DNA of 64,000 bases from Dermacentor variabilis (GCF_050947875.1 NC_134569.1:205338127-205402126); one strand, 5' to 3'. Shown: positions 22,717 to 33,769, counted from the stretch's first letter. Numbers and translations: made by a program. Notes: generated by a model from the sequence alone, not told the origin.

Positions 22717-23503
22717 TCATCGGACCAAATAAAAGGGACATCCTTTTGTCTCAACTCGGTCAGGCACTTCGTCATCTTTGCCCTGAAGTGGCCTGCTAGT
22801 CCAAGGGAAAACTCGCTGCGAATGAAGGTTGTGCGGCTTCTTAAGTGTGGATATCCGATGTACATACTCTTGCTTGGTACTTTTGGTAGCACCGTCGAAC
22901 ACTGTAGCGAGAAAAAGTACCTTGGGCTGAGAGAAATCACTCTTTTTATCATTGACCTTTAGATCGGCATTGCTGAGTGCTTGTAAGACCTTCGCCAGGT
23001 GTTCCGTGTGCTCCTGCTCAGACCTAGAATACACAATGATGTCATCAATGTAAACATTGCAAAAAATTCCGATATATGGCTTCAGAACATTGTTAATCAT
23101 CTTATGGAACCATGCGGGTGAGCTCTTCCAGCCAAAAGGTAGCCTATTATATTCGTATATGTCGAATGGTGTCACGAAGGTGGAAAGCTTTTTAGTCTCC
23201 TCTGACAGTGGCACTTGCCAGAAGCCTTTGGACAGGTCCAAGCGAGAAAAATCTTACACCCCCGGTTTCATTGATGATTTCTTCGATGAGTGGCATTGGA
23301 AAGGGAAATAAGTCAGGCTGTTTGTTGACCTGCCGGTAATCAGTACAGAGACGAAATGTGCCATCTCCTTTAGGAACAATAGTGATGGGAGAAGCGAAGG
23401 CGGAGGTTGATGGGCGGATTACACCGGCGTCGAGCATCTTCTGTATTTCTTCCTTCAACCAATGCTTATTCTCTCGCGACATATTGTAAGCCTTGCGTTT
23501 CAC
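22717..23503 (-). pseudogene. Gypsy reverse transcriptase (two overlapping frames)
   Basis: Motifs in order: GVIRPSTSAFASPI, VPKGDGTFRLCTDYRQVN, then after a frame break MDLSKGFWQVPL, FGWKSSPAWFHKMI and the catalytic VYIDDIIVYS. The active-site motif is intact but the frame shifts near 23240 and again after about 22880, so no full enzyme is encoded. Confidence 0.85.
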
Positions 23504-23819
23504 TACAGTCTTGTCGCGAAGTTCAAATGGTACTTCAAACTTTCATGTGGCCTTTGGATAGCCCCCGACGCATATTAGCTCTGGATACAGCTTGATAACG
23601 TCCGCCGTTGTTGTGGGCTTCCGTTGATGTTCAGCAAGTGAAACCGAAGACATTTGGTGGTCATCTCGAGTAGTGACTTCCCCATACCAGTAGAGGTTAA
23701 GTCGTAGCTGTTGCATGACTGGACGAGACAGGAGCAGCTAATATTTTATTTCTTTATGTACGAGAGCCTTAGTTAAGATGGTTTTAACTTTATGCGTGAT
23801 CAAGAGTTCCGCTCAGTCA

Positions 23820-24317
23820 TTATTCGTGTTTCTTGCCGTCGTAACTACACAATGTCACAGGATAATCTTCCACTATGCTTAGGTCCGGAATTTCGCTCTT
23901 GTTTACAACTGTTATCGAAGCTCCACTATCTACTAAAGCCTTGACCTCCTTCCGATTTGAAGCGCTGTTCCAGCTCTGGAGCTTATTCTCGGAGAAAGAC
24001 GCCAAAAAATTGTGTCTGCACTCAAGCCACGGCCGGTGCGCTCTTTGGGTGATTCTCAAGTCATGCCAGGTTTTCGCTATGCCTCCTAGGTAGAAGCGCA
24101 TATTCATAACCTTGTCAAGGTCATGTCGCCAACCACTTAGGTCACACGCGTACTCATAGAAACTCAGCCAAGGTTGTGCGTTTGCAGGTGACGAACCCTC
24201 GTAAGCATCCGGTTTTACCGGCGCCAACCACGGGCTCCGAGAATGCTGGAGGACATTTTCCGTCACGAGCTCTAGTATTTGTTGCTGGTGTTCGCTGTTT
24301 CTCTGCTCGAGTTCCAT
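23820..24317 (-). pseudogene. Gypsy gag-protease fragment
   Basis: Encodes a gag-like segment (PWLSFYEYACDLSGWRHD, MRFYLGGIAKTWHDL) leading directly into the aspartic protease active site (VKALVDSGASITVV). No CCHC knuckle is visible between them, so an internal deletion is likely. Confidence 0.7.
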
Positions 24318-24580
24318 TATATGATGAAAAATGTCTTGCGTTTTCTCATATATTCGGCCTTATTCACCCATGCTGGTCGTACACAGTTACGTTGTACCGC
24401 CGATAGCGAAAGGTCGTTCGTGAGCGTTTCGAACAAGGGATCAGTGCTCACCCGCAACAGCGAACCGTCCTCCGTGGAAAAGGCTTGCCACGCTTGTGTG
24501 TCTGTCGCCGTCCGCGCAGATTTACATAACGTCCGAGCAAATCGTCGTCGTTGAAACGAAGCGGATGAGGTGCACAATAC

Positions 24581-24610
24581 AGGTTCGAATCCTGTTGGAT
24601 GCGCAAAATT
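24581..24610 (-). promoter_or_regulatory. Likely tRNA primer-binding site next to the 5' LTR
   Basis: Just inside the upstream LTR, the plus strand reads ACAGGTTCGAATCCTGT (a perfect 5-bp T-stem with 7-nt loop) and then TGGATGCG, as in the 3' end of a tRNA; the following CAA replaces CCA. The element RNA is therefore complementary to the acceptor and T arm of a tRNA. A G discriminator would fit tRNA-Ser, but that assignment is inference. Confidence 0.6.
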
Positions 24611-24717
24611 CGTAATAAAACTGAGATACGTTAATATGACAAGGTAACCATCCTTGTTTATTCTCAATTCTTCTTCCTCCCCTCCCCCAACGTTTCCTCT
24701 TCTTTTTCTCCCTTCCA
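24611..24717 (-). repeat. 5' LTR (107 bp)
   Basis: Direct copy of 21031-21137. On the minus strand it begins TGGAAGGGAG and ends TTTTATTACG (terminal CA mutated to CG). Confidence 0.85.
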
Positions 24718-24722
24718 ATAAA

Positions 24723-25396
24723 GAGACCAAGCAGACTCGATGTTCTATCAGTAATACGGGTTGGTTCATTTATAACATTTTTAAATCCACTAGATGTGAA
24801 AATTGAGTCAATATCGCTACTAATGCAGGAAACAGATAGCAAATCTATGTTCAGGTCACCGCTGCAAAGCAGTACATATTTGTTTTGGTACAGAAATTCT
24901 AACATTTCCAACAAAAAAAAATCTAGAAAAATTTGACACCGAGCGTTAGGAGGCCGGTAGACCACTGATATAATCCTAGAGCCATTTTGCATAGTTAATA
25001 ATTAAAAATTATCATTTAGACTGAGAATTTTTCCAGAATCTGCACGTCGTGAGCGCGACTCACCAATAGCAAAACGCCACCGCCTCGGCGTTGCGGACGA
25101 TTTAGCACGAAGGTTTCATAACCAGTGCGCGTAAATGGAACGTTTTGTCGAGAGTACCAAGCTTCCAAGACCATTATGGCGTCAGAGTGAACACCAGTAG
25201 AGTCAATGAGCAAATCTATATCATGCTCATTTTGCAACCATCGCGCACTAAGATGATGGAAGGCTGGGGAGTTCTTGCGTCGCAGTGTATTTAGGTTTTC
25301 TGGCGTAACAGCCATCTTGGCGGAACAACGAAAATAAGACATAAGCTTGGGATTGAAAGATATTGCTCTGAAAGGCTTATCACAGCTCTTCAGCAT
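24723..25396 (-). pseudogene. CR1-like LINE endonuclease N-terminal part
   Basis: Minus strand: NEHDIDLLIDSTGVHSD, YETFVLNRPQRRGGGVLLLV, a frame break, then ISVVYRPPNARCQIF, LLCSGDLNIDLLSV and INEPTRITDRTSSLLGLF, at which point the gypsy element interrupts. The apurinic-type endonuclease motifs (GDLN, YRPP) are recognisable. Confidence 0.75.
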
Positions 25397-25400
25397 TGTT

Positions 25401-26115
25401 TGTCATGAGCTGTATGTCATCGAGGCTGATAAGCCGGAGCACACGGGAGCCATCTTTTCGACGTACGAAGACTTTCCAGTCCTTGGTCTATACGTGCTTG
25501 CACCACACTTCCCTCTTTTTTTCTGTTGCAGCACTAGGTACCTACTTCCTTTTTCGGGTGAGATGCTCATTAATGTACACGGCACTCGCTTTCCCGTGCC
25601 CCAGCCCAGTAGTCGTGATCAGCATTTTCTTTGCTTTCGTAAGAACTGCATTACGCTTTTCTCGCCGCACAAGCCGCAAGGCAATGTTTATTTTTCCATT
25701 TCACTTTGCGGTTGGCACTTTATGACAAACATCATTGTCGCTTTCGGTCACAGGCTCACCGATCAATTCAGCCAACTTCGTGACGGCGTCAAATGGCTCA
25801 TAGTCTGCAGGGACGCCCTTAATTTCAATGTTGTTTGTTCGAGAATAGCGTTCGACATCTTCGATTCGGTGGGTTCGCCTGCGGTTTTCCTCCTGCAGAG
25901 CATGGTTGCTTGTCCTTCAGTGACCTAATTTCTTTCATAAGTTATTTGACTTCCCTGTGACATTCAGCCACTGTACGGGAGGTATCGCTACAGTACTGAA
26001 CACTTTTCATGAGCGCTTTGAATTCAGCAAAAACCTCCTTTCGGAAATTAATGAACTCTTGTCGTGAAATGTCGAGGTCAGCTGTATCCTGGCGTTTTCC
26101 CTTCGGAGCCGGCAT
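25401..26115 (-). pseudogene. CR1-like LINE ORF1 (broken)
   Basis: Starts at ATG 26115 with MPAPKGKRQDTADLDISRQE, followed after frame breaks by RTHRIEDVERYSRTNNIEIK, ESDNDVCHKVP, RLVRREKRNAVLTKAKK and KASAVYINEHLTRKRK. This coiled-coil/RRM-like layout resembles ORF1 proteins related to the L1 transposase_22 family found in some arthropod CR1/L2-type LINEs. It binds element RNA in intact relatives. At least three stops or frameshifts. Confidence 0.65.
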
Positions 26116-26119
26116 TTCT

Positions 26120-27042
26120 TAAAACGGAAGCTGGTAACACACCTGAAAACTGGTAACACACATACACAGGAAGAAAGCAACGACAAGTACAACAGCTGTA
26201 TTCGACAGCAGTGCAAAAGGAAATAGGCGTGAAACACACGTACAGAAAGCATTGCTTACCTGCAAAAAGCGGGAAAGTCAATGCGCGTGACCATGTTGCA
26301 CCACTGCCGAACTCACTAGCACGCGCCTTTCATTTTCGCTGCGGAACACAGTCGCATTTGCATTTGAGTCGTGCCTTGAATGTGAAATGAATGCGGCTTA
26401 GTAGAACTGTAATAATATTGTTGAACGCCGTCACCGTGCGTAAGACAAGGCGCCAGCGAGCTGATGAAGACGACGGCTGCAGAAGCGCTCGTGTGATGCG
26501 CCGTCTCGGCTTTAGCGTCGATGTGTGCATATTCCGTATTTTCTTATAGCTCAGCGTATTCTTATCCCTGTTACAATACGTGGGACAATGAAAACTAAAG
26601 AGCGAGAAGTTCGGACAACGTATTTTGAGTTCGCATTTTTCTCAAACAATAGGAAAGAAGAACAAACCTGTTATAGCATATGCGATAGGACGAAAGTGTT
26701 TTACGATCGGTATTCACACAACACACAATAACTTGTGTAGAAATTCAGGTCCGGAGGAACAAAGGAGCGTTTGGTCAACGTTAACCCAAGACCAAGAGAG
26801 GGGAAGAAAGGTTAGCATAGGCGTGAAGGTAAACGAAACAGACGACTGGTTTGCTACCCTATACTTGGGCAACAGCAAATAGAGAGAAAGAGGGCATTCG
26901 AGAGAAAATGTATGCAACGGTAGCTCAGACTTGCGAACTTCAAGAATTGCAGCAGTGCGTGAATAGCTCTTTATGCCAGCCATGGATGGCTCCGCCATTT
27001 TGACCGACAAATTGATCTAGAATGTCGACAGTGTAACGTACT
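26120..27042. other. Unassigned (may include LINE 5' UTR)
   Basis: No supported gene. The first 150-200 bp could belong to the LINE 5' UTR. Confidence 0.35.
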
Positions 27043-27420
27043 GTGGAGAGATAGAGATGTTGGACATCGTGCCGAAAACATGTGCTGAACAGGCGCTCTG
27101 TGGTATTCTAGTATCCGCAGATGTCGCACGTTGGTATATGGGGCAATCCATTACGATATGAGTCTATAAGCGGCCCAGCGCTGTTGCTCCACACCAGTAG
27201 GGGCTAGTAGCCATTCGTAGCCGTAGCGAGCAGTACGCGTTCGCAGGCGACAATTGGAGGCAGTCGAAGAAATCAAGAAATCTTTTGACTGTGCGAGCAA
27301 GTAGACAATGGTCTTTGCATCCACATTCGCGAAAGAAACTTTAAGCCGCTCGATGCCTTCGTGGGCCTTCTCAGCGAGGTCGTTGGCAACGATGCCAAGT
27401 GACCATGAAGTCACTCAAAG
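27043..27420 (-). mobile_element. I-clade-like LINE C-terminal fragment
   Basis: Minus strand: GIVANDLAEKAHEGIERL resembles the GNDLAD segment after the RNase H active site, followed by FANVDAKTIVYLLAQ and a short tail. Too short to assign a family. Confidence 0.55.
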
Positions 27421-28560
27421 ATGAGGTCGTGCTGTTTTCCCCGAGCAAGGTGATTAGTTTCTTTTATTTCTGGTACTTTCTGTGAGGTAAAGCAGACTGC
27501 AGGCTCAGGAGAGTTGCTTTAAAACCAGAAAATAGGAATAATTGCTGTGCCAATTCATCTGTCACATAGCTCAAAACGAGACGTAGGGCTGCAATTCCTG
27601 CTGCCATAGTTCTGGTAATGTGCGGCATCATGAATTTAACTGTAATGTGTTTCTTTCTGCCTACAAGCTCAGCGAATTTTTGTGACTCCAGCGACAAAGC
27701 AAGAACGATGAAAGCCCCGTAGCTCTTGTGATGCTCGAAGAACACACATTGCTCTAACATCGATTTGTGAGTTAGCGGTCATGTGAAGTGACGTTGCCGG
27801 TACGATCGTGATGGGTTCAAACCACCAAATTACTTCAATGCTCTCACAATATAAGGGAACCAGTAGTACTGTGAAGCCGCCAAACGCCTCTGGAGAGAGA
27901 GTAAGCGAAGAAGACTCAGCAGTTCGATTTTATTCGGTGTGGTTTACAATAAAGTTTTATTTCTTGACTTCCATCCATTATGCCGTCTTTTAGCAGAATG
28001 CAGAAGAGAAACTTCTAACGGAGCCGGACAATAAATGGCACGTTTTGAGTACGTGGTTCTGTAAATTCGAGTCAAAGTGTCTAGTAAAATGCTACGGTTT
28101 GATTGCTAAAAACGACCTCAATTGTGGAACTACATGATGCCTTCGAAATTCTCTAATTAAGTGGTAGTTAGCGGGATATGTTCAATATTATTTGAAAGGG
28201 TGATAAATCGCGGAAATTCCGAAGTTAGCCAACCCGATGAACCTTGGTAAAAATTATTTTTATTTAACGCTGAGTTTTTTTCTTTCAGAAATTCGAAACA
28301 TAGATATCAGAAACACTTCGGACAATATTGTGCCGAAACTGCGAATGTACCTTTAAGCTCAGTCTCATTGAGATATTGGACCGTTCATTGGGCGCATAGT
28401 TATGTCCGCCACAACAACGTTGCCGCCGTAGCTCTTTCGAGATGGAGGCGCTGAATAAGGGACTTGTATGATCGACGCAGTATCTTAGTTTCTACGTTTA
28501 GACATCGACAGTAAGATTCCATCGTTTTAAACACATACCAAAGTCAAGTTATCTGCTGTT
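27421..28560. other. Unassigned; one unrecognised open stretch
   Basis: An open frame of 98 codons on the minus strand (27464-27760, includes SYGAFIVLALSLESQKFAEL and HITRTMAAGIAALRLV) has protein-like composition, but I recognise nothing and see no clear splice context. Confidence 0.3.
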
Positions 28561-28574
28561 TAGAAATTGAACTA

Positions 28575-28803
28575 AACTGTGGGGTTTTACGTGCCAAAAC
28601 AACTTTCTGATTATGAGGCACACGGAAGTGGAGGACTCCGGAAATGTTGACCACCTGGGGTTCTTTAACATGCCCCTAAATCTAAGTACACGGGTGTTTT
28701 CGCATTTCAGCTCCATCGAAATGCGGTCGCCGTGGCCGGGATTCTATCCCGCCACCTCGTACTCAGCAGCCCAACACCATGGCCACTGAGCAACCACGGC
28801 GGG
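28575..28803 (-). mobile_element. tRNA-derived SINE (Ruka-like), complete, with target duplication
   Basis: On the minus strand the head GCCGTGGTTGCTCAGTGGCC has an A-box-like segment, and GATAGAATCCC a B-box-like segment, as in pol III promoters. The tail ends in GTGCCTCATAATCAG, GGCACGTAAAACCCC. A 14-bp flank TAGA(A/T)ATTGAACTA is duplicated at 28561-28574 and 28804-28817 with one mismatch. The same family recurs at 38652-38891, 60292-60500 and 62695-62900. Confidence 0.88.
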
Positions 28804-28817
28804 TAGATATTGAACTA

Positions 28818-29664
28818 GAACTTATAGTCTGAAAGCCCAACCACAGGATACAAAGCTTTGAAAAACCGTTTAGTATACAGTAGGTGCCCGCTTGTCTATG
28901 ACCACGTCAAGTTCTTTTAGAGTGCGTCCATAGTGCTTTTCTTTCCTACCACAGTGCGTTCAAATTCTTGCCTCTTGCAAATAGACAAAAATAATTATAT
29001 CAACACAGTTTACTGGTTGAAAGATAAAATGCCATACTATTGTTCTATGATAATTATTCGCACGCATCGCGCCTTATATTTGAATGTTTGGGGTTAGGTT
29101 TTATATGTACCTGACAGGTCATAAAATTATCTGTTTCAGCGCTAGGCACGTAGACGGCGAGGTCTTGACAAAAAAGGGTAACACAACAAACCAATACGCG
29201 AGCTTCGCTGCTAACTATGTCACGTGTGTGACGTCAACACTATGAACACGAGAAAAAAATCAAAATCTGGGGCTTTACATGCAAAATTGCCGCGCGACTT
29301 GGCGTTTGATGCACTTTGCGTGTATTCGCGGGTCTCTTTCGCGCTGGGAAAAACACTTTTATGTAGCACGTATTTCGCAAGAGAAAGGTGTATCGGGACT
29401 TTTTAATGTCGCTCTACAATCATATCATTAGCACTTTATATCTGATGTTATTATTTGAGAAATTCATTAATTACTTAAGTCTAATTATCTGATTAGGCGG
29501 AATGCAAAAATAATCCGAGAATTTCCAACCGACTGCAAACAACGCTACCTTGGTTCTGTCCAGCTACGTGGCATTTCAACATCTTTAAATCATTGTGCAC
29601 GATAGCTCGAACTGCCCGCGCATGAGCTCTTATTGAAGCCTTGATTTGAAAGGTTTCCGCACGT
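28818..29664. other. Unassigned, downstream of the receptor gene
   Basis: AT-rich; no feature supported. Confidence 0.4.
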
Positions 29665-31497
29665 TCAGAAGGAAGGGAGCCTCACGCTGCGACGACGACC
29701 GAGTATCAGCTCAAGACAAAGCACGAGAATCGCGAAAAGCATAGCGCTCGCAAACGTCGCAAAAAATGCCGATAATTGAAACACTTGCGTGACTCTCTCC
29801 TCGCTTGGGACACCCTGTGTCTGCGTGTTGCCTCTAGTGTCCCGGGCGCAGCGTTCCCACTTGTCGTTGTACGGGTTCAGTGCCGTCTCGAACAATCTCT
29901 GCAGCACTTGGTCGTAGGCTCGAAAGTGAGGATAACCCTTCCGCACAGGGGTCGTGGCGAACGCCAGGTTCAGTGCCTCGCGGGACTGCACGTAGCTCTG
30001 GCTCGCTACTTTGGCTTCGCAAGTGTCGAGACCGCACATTAAACACACGAAGCCGCGCTCGCTTGCACACTGAAGGCACGCGCCCTTGTTATTTAACGCG
30101 TTCTGTCTTCCCTTTTTGTGATGCAGGAACGCATGCCTGAGCTTCCTGTGTAGCGTCTGGTTCCTGTAAGGAAGGCTTCCGTCGACGACCGATTGCAAGC
30201 ATCCGTCTCTGACGATACAAAGACGGACTTCTTCTCTGTCTAGCGCGCTTTCAAGTTTTTCGAGTGTGTCCATGTATTCAGGGGGCACGGTGACCGTCAG
30301 TCGGGAGGTCAGCTCGCTGCGAAAGTACACCGACAATGGGAATATGCCCAGCATCCATGCTCCCAGAGTTAGCATGCGCGCATGTCTCCATCTGCGCCCG
30401 GTGTGTCTTGAACGAGCAGTGTGAGTCGGCGCCGAGTTGGCAAGAAACGAAGCAACCAGAAACATTACGGTGTCAAGTACTGCGTCTGTACAAATGCTTC
30501 CCGAGTACAAATAATCCCAAAGGTTCAACGCTAGCCACACGGCAGTCATGACGGCAATAATAATCGTGAGTTCTCGGCGGGAATGCCACAGCACCGCGAA
30601 AAAGGACACTTCCGCCTTGTTTGCGTGCTTCCACGAATAGAATGTTTCATACGAGTACATTCCCGGACGCGGAAGGGCGAACATCTCCATGACTTCTTCG
30701 TCCGATTTGATGAACGTCATCAGAACGTCGGCCTCGCCGCGAATCATGGCGGCAGCGGCTGTGGCCAAACTTTCGTATAGCTGCAGAGCGAGCGTCGCGT
30801 TGTACGCGACGAAAGCTTTCTGTATTTCCCTGAATAAGCTGGCGTGGCAGGTGTAGTCTCGAGGGCCTGTTGCAGCTTTCAACCGAGTGCAAGCGAGAGC
30901 AATCTCCTGCCCAGCGAGAGCCTCACTCGGTTTGTTTCTTTCGTCGCTTTGCGTGAAGCCGTACCTCCTGGATAGTACAGTCGCTCCTTCCAATGGTAGG
31001 CACACTGGCGCTTTCTGAGACAAATTAATCAAAGGTGCACAAGCTCGGTACATTTGGCCAAATTCTCTCTGCACGCTCGTGTCACTAGCATCTAAATGTA
31101 TCCAATCGGTCATGCGCACCGCGAAGGATGTCTTTTTGACCAACCGGACACAACGATCGCGCTCTTGTCGACCACCCAGAAGGAGAACAAGAGTGTGCAC
31201 ACCTTTCTGAGTGTTTCTTTCCAGTTTTTGATAAAAATTCGTATGCGGAGAAGACCACAGCATCCGCTGTCTTGGTAGAGTACGTATCAACGGGTGCTCG
31301 AAGTTGCTTGAATGGCTTGAGCACGCGAGAAATATCACTTGGTCGGTAATTTCAATGCGGTATTCGGTGAGTGAGGAATTGATTTCGACAGGAACAATTG
31401 AAGTAAAAGTAGAAGCTGCATAAACATTCCAGGACGCAGTTGCTAAAATACAGAATATCTGACCGCAAACAAGAAAAGTCATTTGCTTGAATGACAT
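29665..31497 (-). CDS. Ionotropic receptor-like protein (variant ionotropic glutamate receptor), single exon, 610 aa
   Basis: Ligand-gated cation channel of the plasma membrane, of the protostome IR family used mainly for chemosensation; ligand unknown. Start: ATG at 31497; the frame is open further up only to a TAA at about 31530 with no earlier ATG. Residues 1-27 look like a signal peptide (hydrophobic FLVCGQIFCILATASW). A divergent extracellular region follows, then TM1 at about 311-331 (IIIAVMTAVWLALNLW), a pore-loop-like stretch (DTVMFLVASFLA), and TM2 with the family-typical LGIFPLSVYFRSELTSRLTV running into the second ligand-binding half (EYMDTLEKLESALDREEV), with TM3 near the C-terminus (FFATFASAMLFAILVLCLEL). 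Possible N-glycosylation at NSS, NAT and NQT. No stop, frameshift or intron. I see no canonical glutamate-binding Arg. Probably a lineage-specific gustatory-type IR. Neighbours are transposons only. Confidence 0.88.
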   Translation of the reverse strand: MSFKQMTFLVCGQIFCILATASWNVYAASTFTSIVPVEINSSLTEYRIEITDQVIFLACSSHSSNFEHPLIRTLPRQRMLWSSPHTNFYQKLERNTQKGVHTLVLLLGGRQERDRCVRLVKKTSFAVRMTDWIHLDASDTSVQREFGQMYRACAPLINLSQKAPVCLPLEGATVLSRRYGFTQSDERNKPSEALAGQEIALACTRLKAATGPRDYTCHASLFREIQKAFVAYNATLALQLYESLATAAAAMIRGEADVLMTFIKSDEEVMEMFALPRPGMYSYETFYSWKHANKAEVSFFAVLWHSRRELTIIIAVMTAVWLALNLWDYLYSGSICTDAVLDTVMFLVASFLANSAPTHTARSRHTGRRWRHARMLTLGAWMLGIFPLSVYFRSELTSRLTVTVPPEYMDTLEKLESALDREEVRLCIVRDGCLQSVVDGSLPYRNQTLHRKLRHAFLHHKKGRQNALNNKGACLQCASERGFVCLMCGLDTCEAKVASQSYVQSREALNLAFATTPVRKGYPHFRAYDQVLQRLFETALNPYNDKWERCARDTRGNTQTQGVPSEERVTQVFQLSAFFATFASAMLFAILVLCLELILGRRRSVRLPSF

Positions 31498-31499
31498 AG

Positions 31500-33750
31500 T
31501 TCCAGCACTGATTTGCACTTTTGCTTAGGTAACGATACGCTTTTCCCCCTTTAGTACGTTTCCAGAAATTTTAGCATTAAATGTGCCCTAAGGCTTCAAA
31601 AACCTAAATAAGGGTGAATTGTTCGCAATATCTTCTTTGAGCTGTTTTGCAACAGTGCTATTATTATTTTCGCTAAAGTTTCGCTTAATTTGATATCGCC
31701 AAGAACTGCAATGTCAGCAGACCTGCTGGCATTATAGCTTCCAATATTTCACCTTTTGAGCACACGTGGTCACTAGAGGCACTTGCATATAAATAATATT
31801 AATGTTTACGGAGAAGATATTCAATACGGAACAGGCTCACGAAGTTTTTGTCCCTGCGCATAGCGTTCACATTCCTTCTCGTGTGCAAGTCGCCCACATG
31901 TTGACGCATCGATCCACAAATGATGCCGGCGTAGATTTAAGGAATCACATGCACTACTGTGAAGGACTTTAGTTTTGACGAGGAGTCCTGGTCCTGAAGA
32001 GTACGCAGCTTTAGGCGTAGCTTTAGAGGCACTGGTTGTACCACCAGGAAGAATGTTATTCTTGACAAAGAGTCCTGGCTCCAAAAGGCACGTACAGAAT
32101 CAAGCCGGCAGTGGGTTGAAAGGTTTCGTTACTAGTGAATTACGGTCATTTGTGCTCGAACAGCGCGCTGATTGGCTCTGTATCACACTGCGACCAACTC
32201 ATTAGCTGCCTCCTTGTTCAGTGCCCACCCAATCCCGAGATACCGTGTTGCTATGCCGCAGCATAACAAACTCAAGTGCTCGTTGCCGTACACGGAAAAC
32301 TGATCTCCTGGCGAAAATTGCTTCTGCGACAAGAGCGTGTGTTGACGAATTCGTGTTCCTCCACCTGGTGACCTCACTGTAGCAGTGTGAAACGTCTTCC
32401 TATGTTAGTGAAATTGTCGAGTATAAGTGCAAAACTCAAGCAAGCGCGAATGGTATCAAGATTTATTGACGCTGTCTTGGCCTGTTTATGTCGTCTCGTC
32501 CTTACAAATGTGAAACCCTGGTTAGTCGTGGCCTCAATGCCTTTACACTGAAAGCGTGAGGAAAATACGGTTTTATCATGAGTGTGCCCAAATTTTAGGA
32601 TGTGTCGGCGACTTATCCGCACAAACGTAACTGACTAGTTATGATGGTTGCGATGTCGCCACTGGTAACGGTTGTGAAATATTTTATATAGTTCCTGCGC
32701 AAACATTAAATTTGAATTAAGGCTACCCAATCAAAGTTTTGCCCTTTTGCTGTCCTATCAGGACTAATAAAATAGTAAAGAGAAACGCGCGAATGAATTC
32801 AGCGCGAGCAGCAGGTCGCGAAACTAATTCGTGGGTCGGTGATCTATCTTGCAGTTTAGGTCGTCTCCAATCTACTCTATCGCTGCCACGGTGAACCATT
32901 GTAAACTAAGAGGATTGTTTTGGAACTCCGGCACGTTCCGCTGCGTTAAGCCTCTAGTGTATTAAAATATAGCGTGATAATGTGGACGAAAATCCTCATT
33001 TTCAATCGCCTGCATTTCAAAGTAGGTACCGCTTGAATGTGGTGTTTGAGACATGTTTAAAAATGCAGATATAGAGTGGCTATCTAAGCTTCAAAAAAAA
33101 AAAAAGAAACGAAGAAAGAGCCGCGATGTGAGGATTCACAGCTACCTCATTTACGGCTTCAAGACCCCCCCCCCCCTTATTTTTTTTACAATCTAGCACG
33201 CTATCCCCATATTAATCATTTTTAGGAGATAAAATTGCAGAAATGAATGTTATTGTGACGTGCGTAACATGTTTCCTCATATGTTTTTTGTCTGCTTAAT
33301 GCTCTGGTGTTATGATTGATGTACAACATGACGTGGTATGCTCATCAATTTCTCATTTAACACTCAAAATTGGTGCGCTCCCAAATGTCAAAGTCCTATT
33401 CATATTGTCAAGTTGCAGTGACGGTGAAGAAAGATACCGTGGCACATCAGCTAGCCATAGAACCCTTTACTGTGTGGAGCTGTGCCCACAAAAGCAAGTT
33501 GCACTGAGGCTGAACGACAGTGAAGAGCACATGCGTCGATTATCGTATCTGGCCAGCGGGCCAGACGCCTCGGCTATTTCTCCTTGACTCGCTGAAAGTG
33601 CTAGCGTAATCACTGCTGCTAGCACATGTTCTAGAATGTACAACACTATTCGCGTCACGCATGTAATTTGATTACAAAAGGTTCGGCGACAAAGCGCACA
33701 AAATAGAATCGGCTGCGAGAATGGAGAATGTTCTGATACATGAAAGGAGC
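31500..33750. other. Upstream region of the receptor gene, unassigned
   Basis: No second gene is supported. Short open frames (for example 31821-32084 minus) lack recognisable domains. A 10-C run with poly(A) and poly(T) tracts lies near 33090-33190. Confidence 0.35.
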
Positions 33751-33769
33751 GGGGGGGGGGGGGGGGGGG
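33751..33769 (+). repeat. Poly(G) tract, 19 G
   Basis: An uninterrupted run of G, capable of G-quadruplex formation and prone to sequencing error. Confidence 0.9.

Larger units (their letters stand above)
21031..24717 (-). mobile_element. Ty3/gypsy LTR retrotransposon, 3687 bp, nested in the LINE
   Basis: Bounded by two 107-bp direct LTRs and a 5-bp target duplication ATAAA (21026-21030 and 24718-24722). Minus-strand order gag, protease, reverse transcriptase, RNase H, integrase is the Ty3/gypsy order. No envelope-like frame is visible. Several stops and frameshifts and roughly 10 percent difference between the LTRs, by eye, indicate an old, inactive insertion. Confidence 0.9.
18356..26115 (-). 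mobile_element. CR1-like LINE (ORF1 + ORF2), split by a Ty3/gypsy element
   Basis: Minus strand; outer parts 26115-24718 and 21030-18356, about 4.07 kb of LINE in total. From 5' to 3': ORF1, endonuclease, gypsy insertion, remainder of endonuclease, decayed reverse transcriptase, 3' UTR with a CATA-rich microsatellite, and a terminal GATTT-type tandem tail (18356-18375 read on minus). Frames are broken throughout. Confidence 0.8.

Noticed and set aside
24573..24605. Possible tRNA gene
   Set aside because: Only the T arm and acceptor 3' strand are present, directly beside an LTR; better explained as a primer-binding site.
25347..25928. 193-codon plus-strand frame
   Set aside because: It is antisense to the LINE ORF1 remnant, whose motifs are recognisable on the other strand.
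29776..31278. Several open frames on both strands inside the receptor gene
   Set aside because: Shadows of the single 610-codon frame; none has domain features.
31821..32377. Small frames upstream of the receptor gene as candidate extra exons
   Set aside because: The receptor frame already has an in-frame upstream stop, signal peptide and full domain set; these frames show no IR features.
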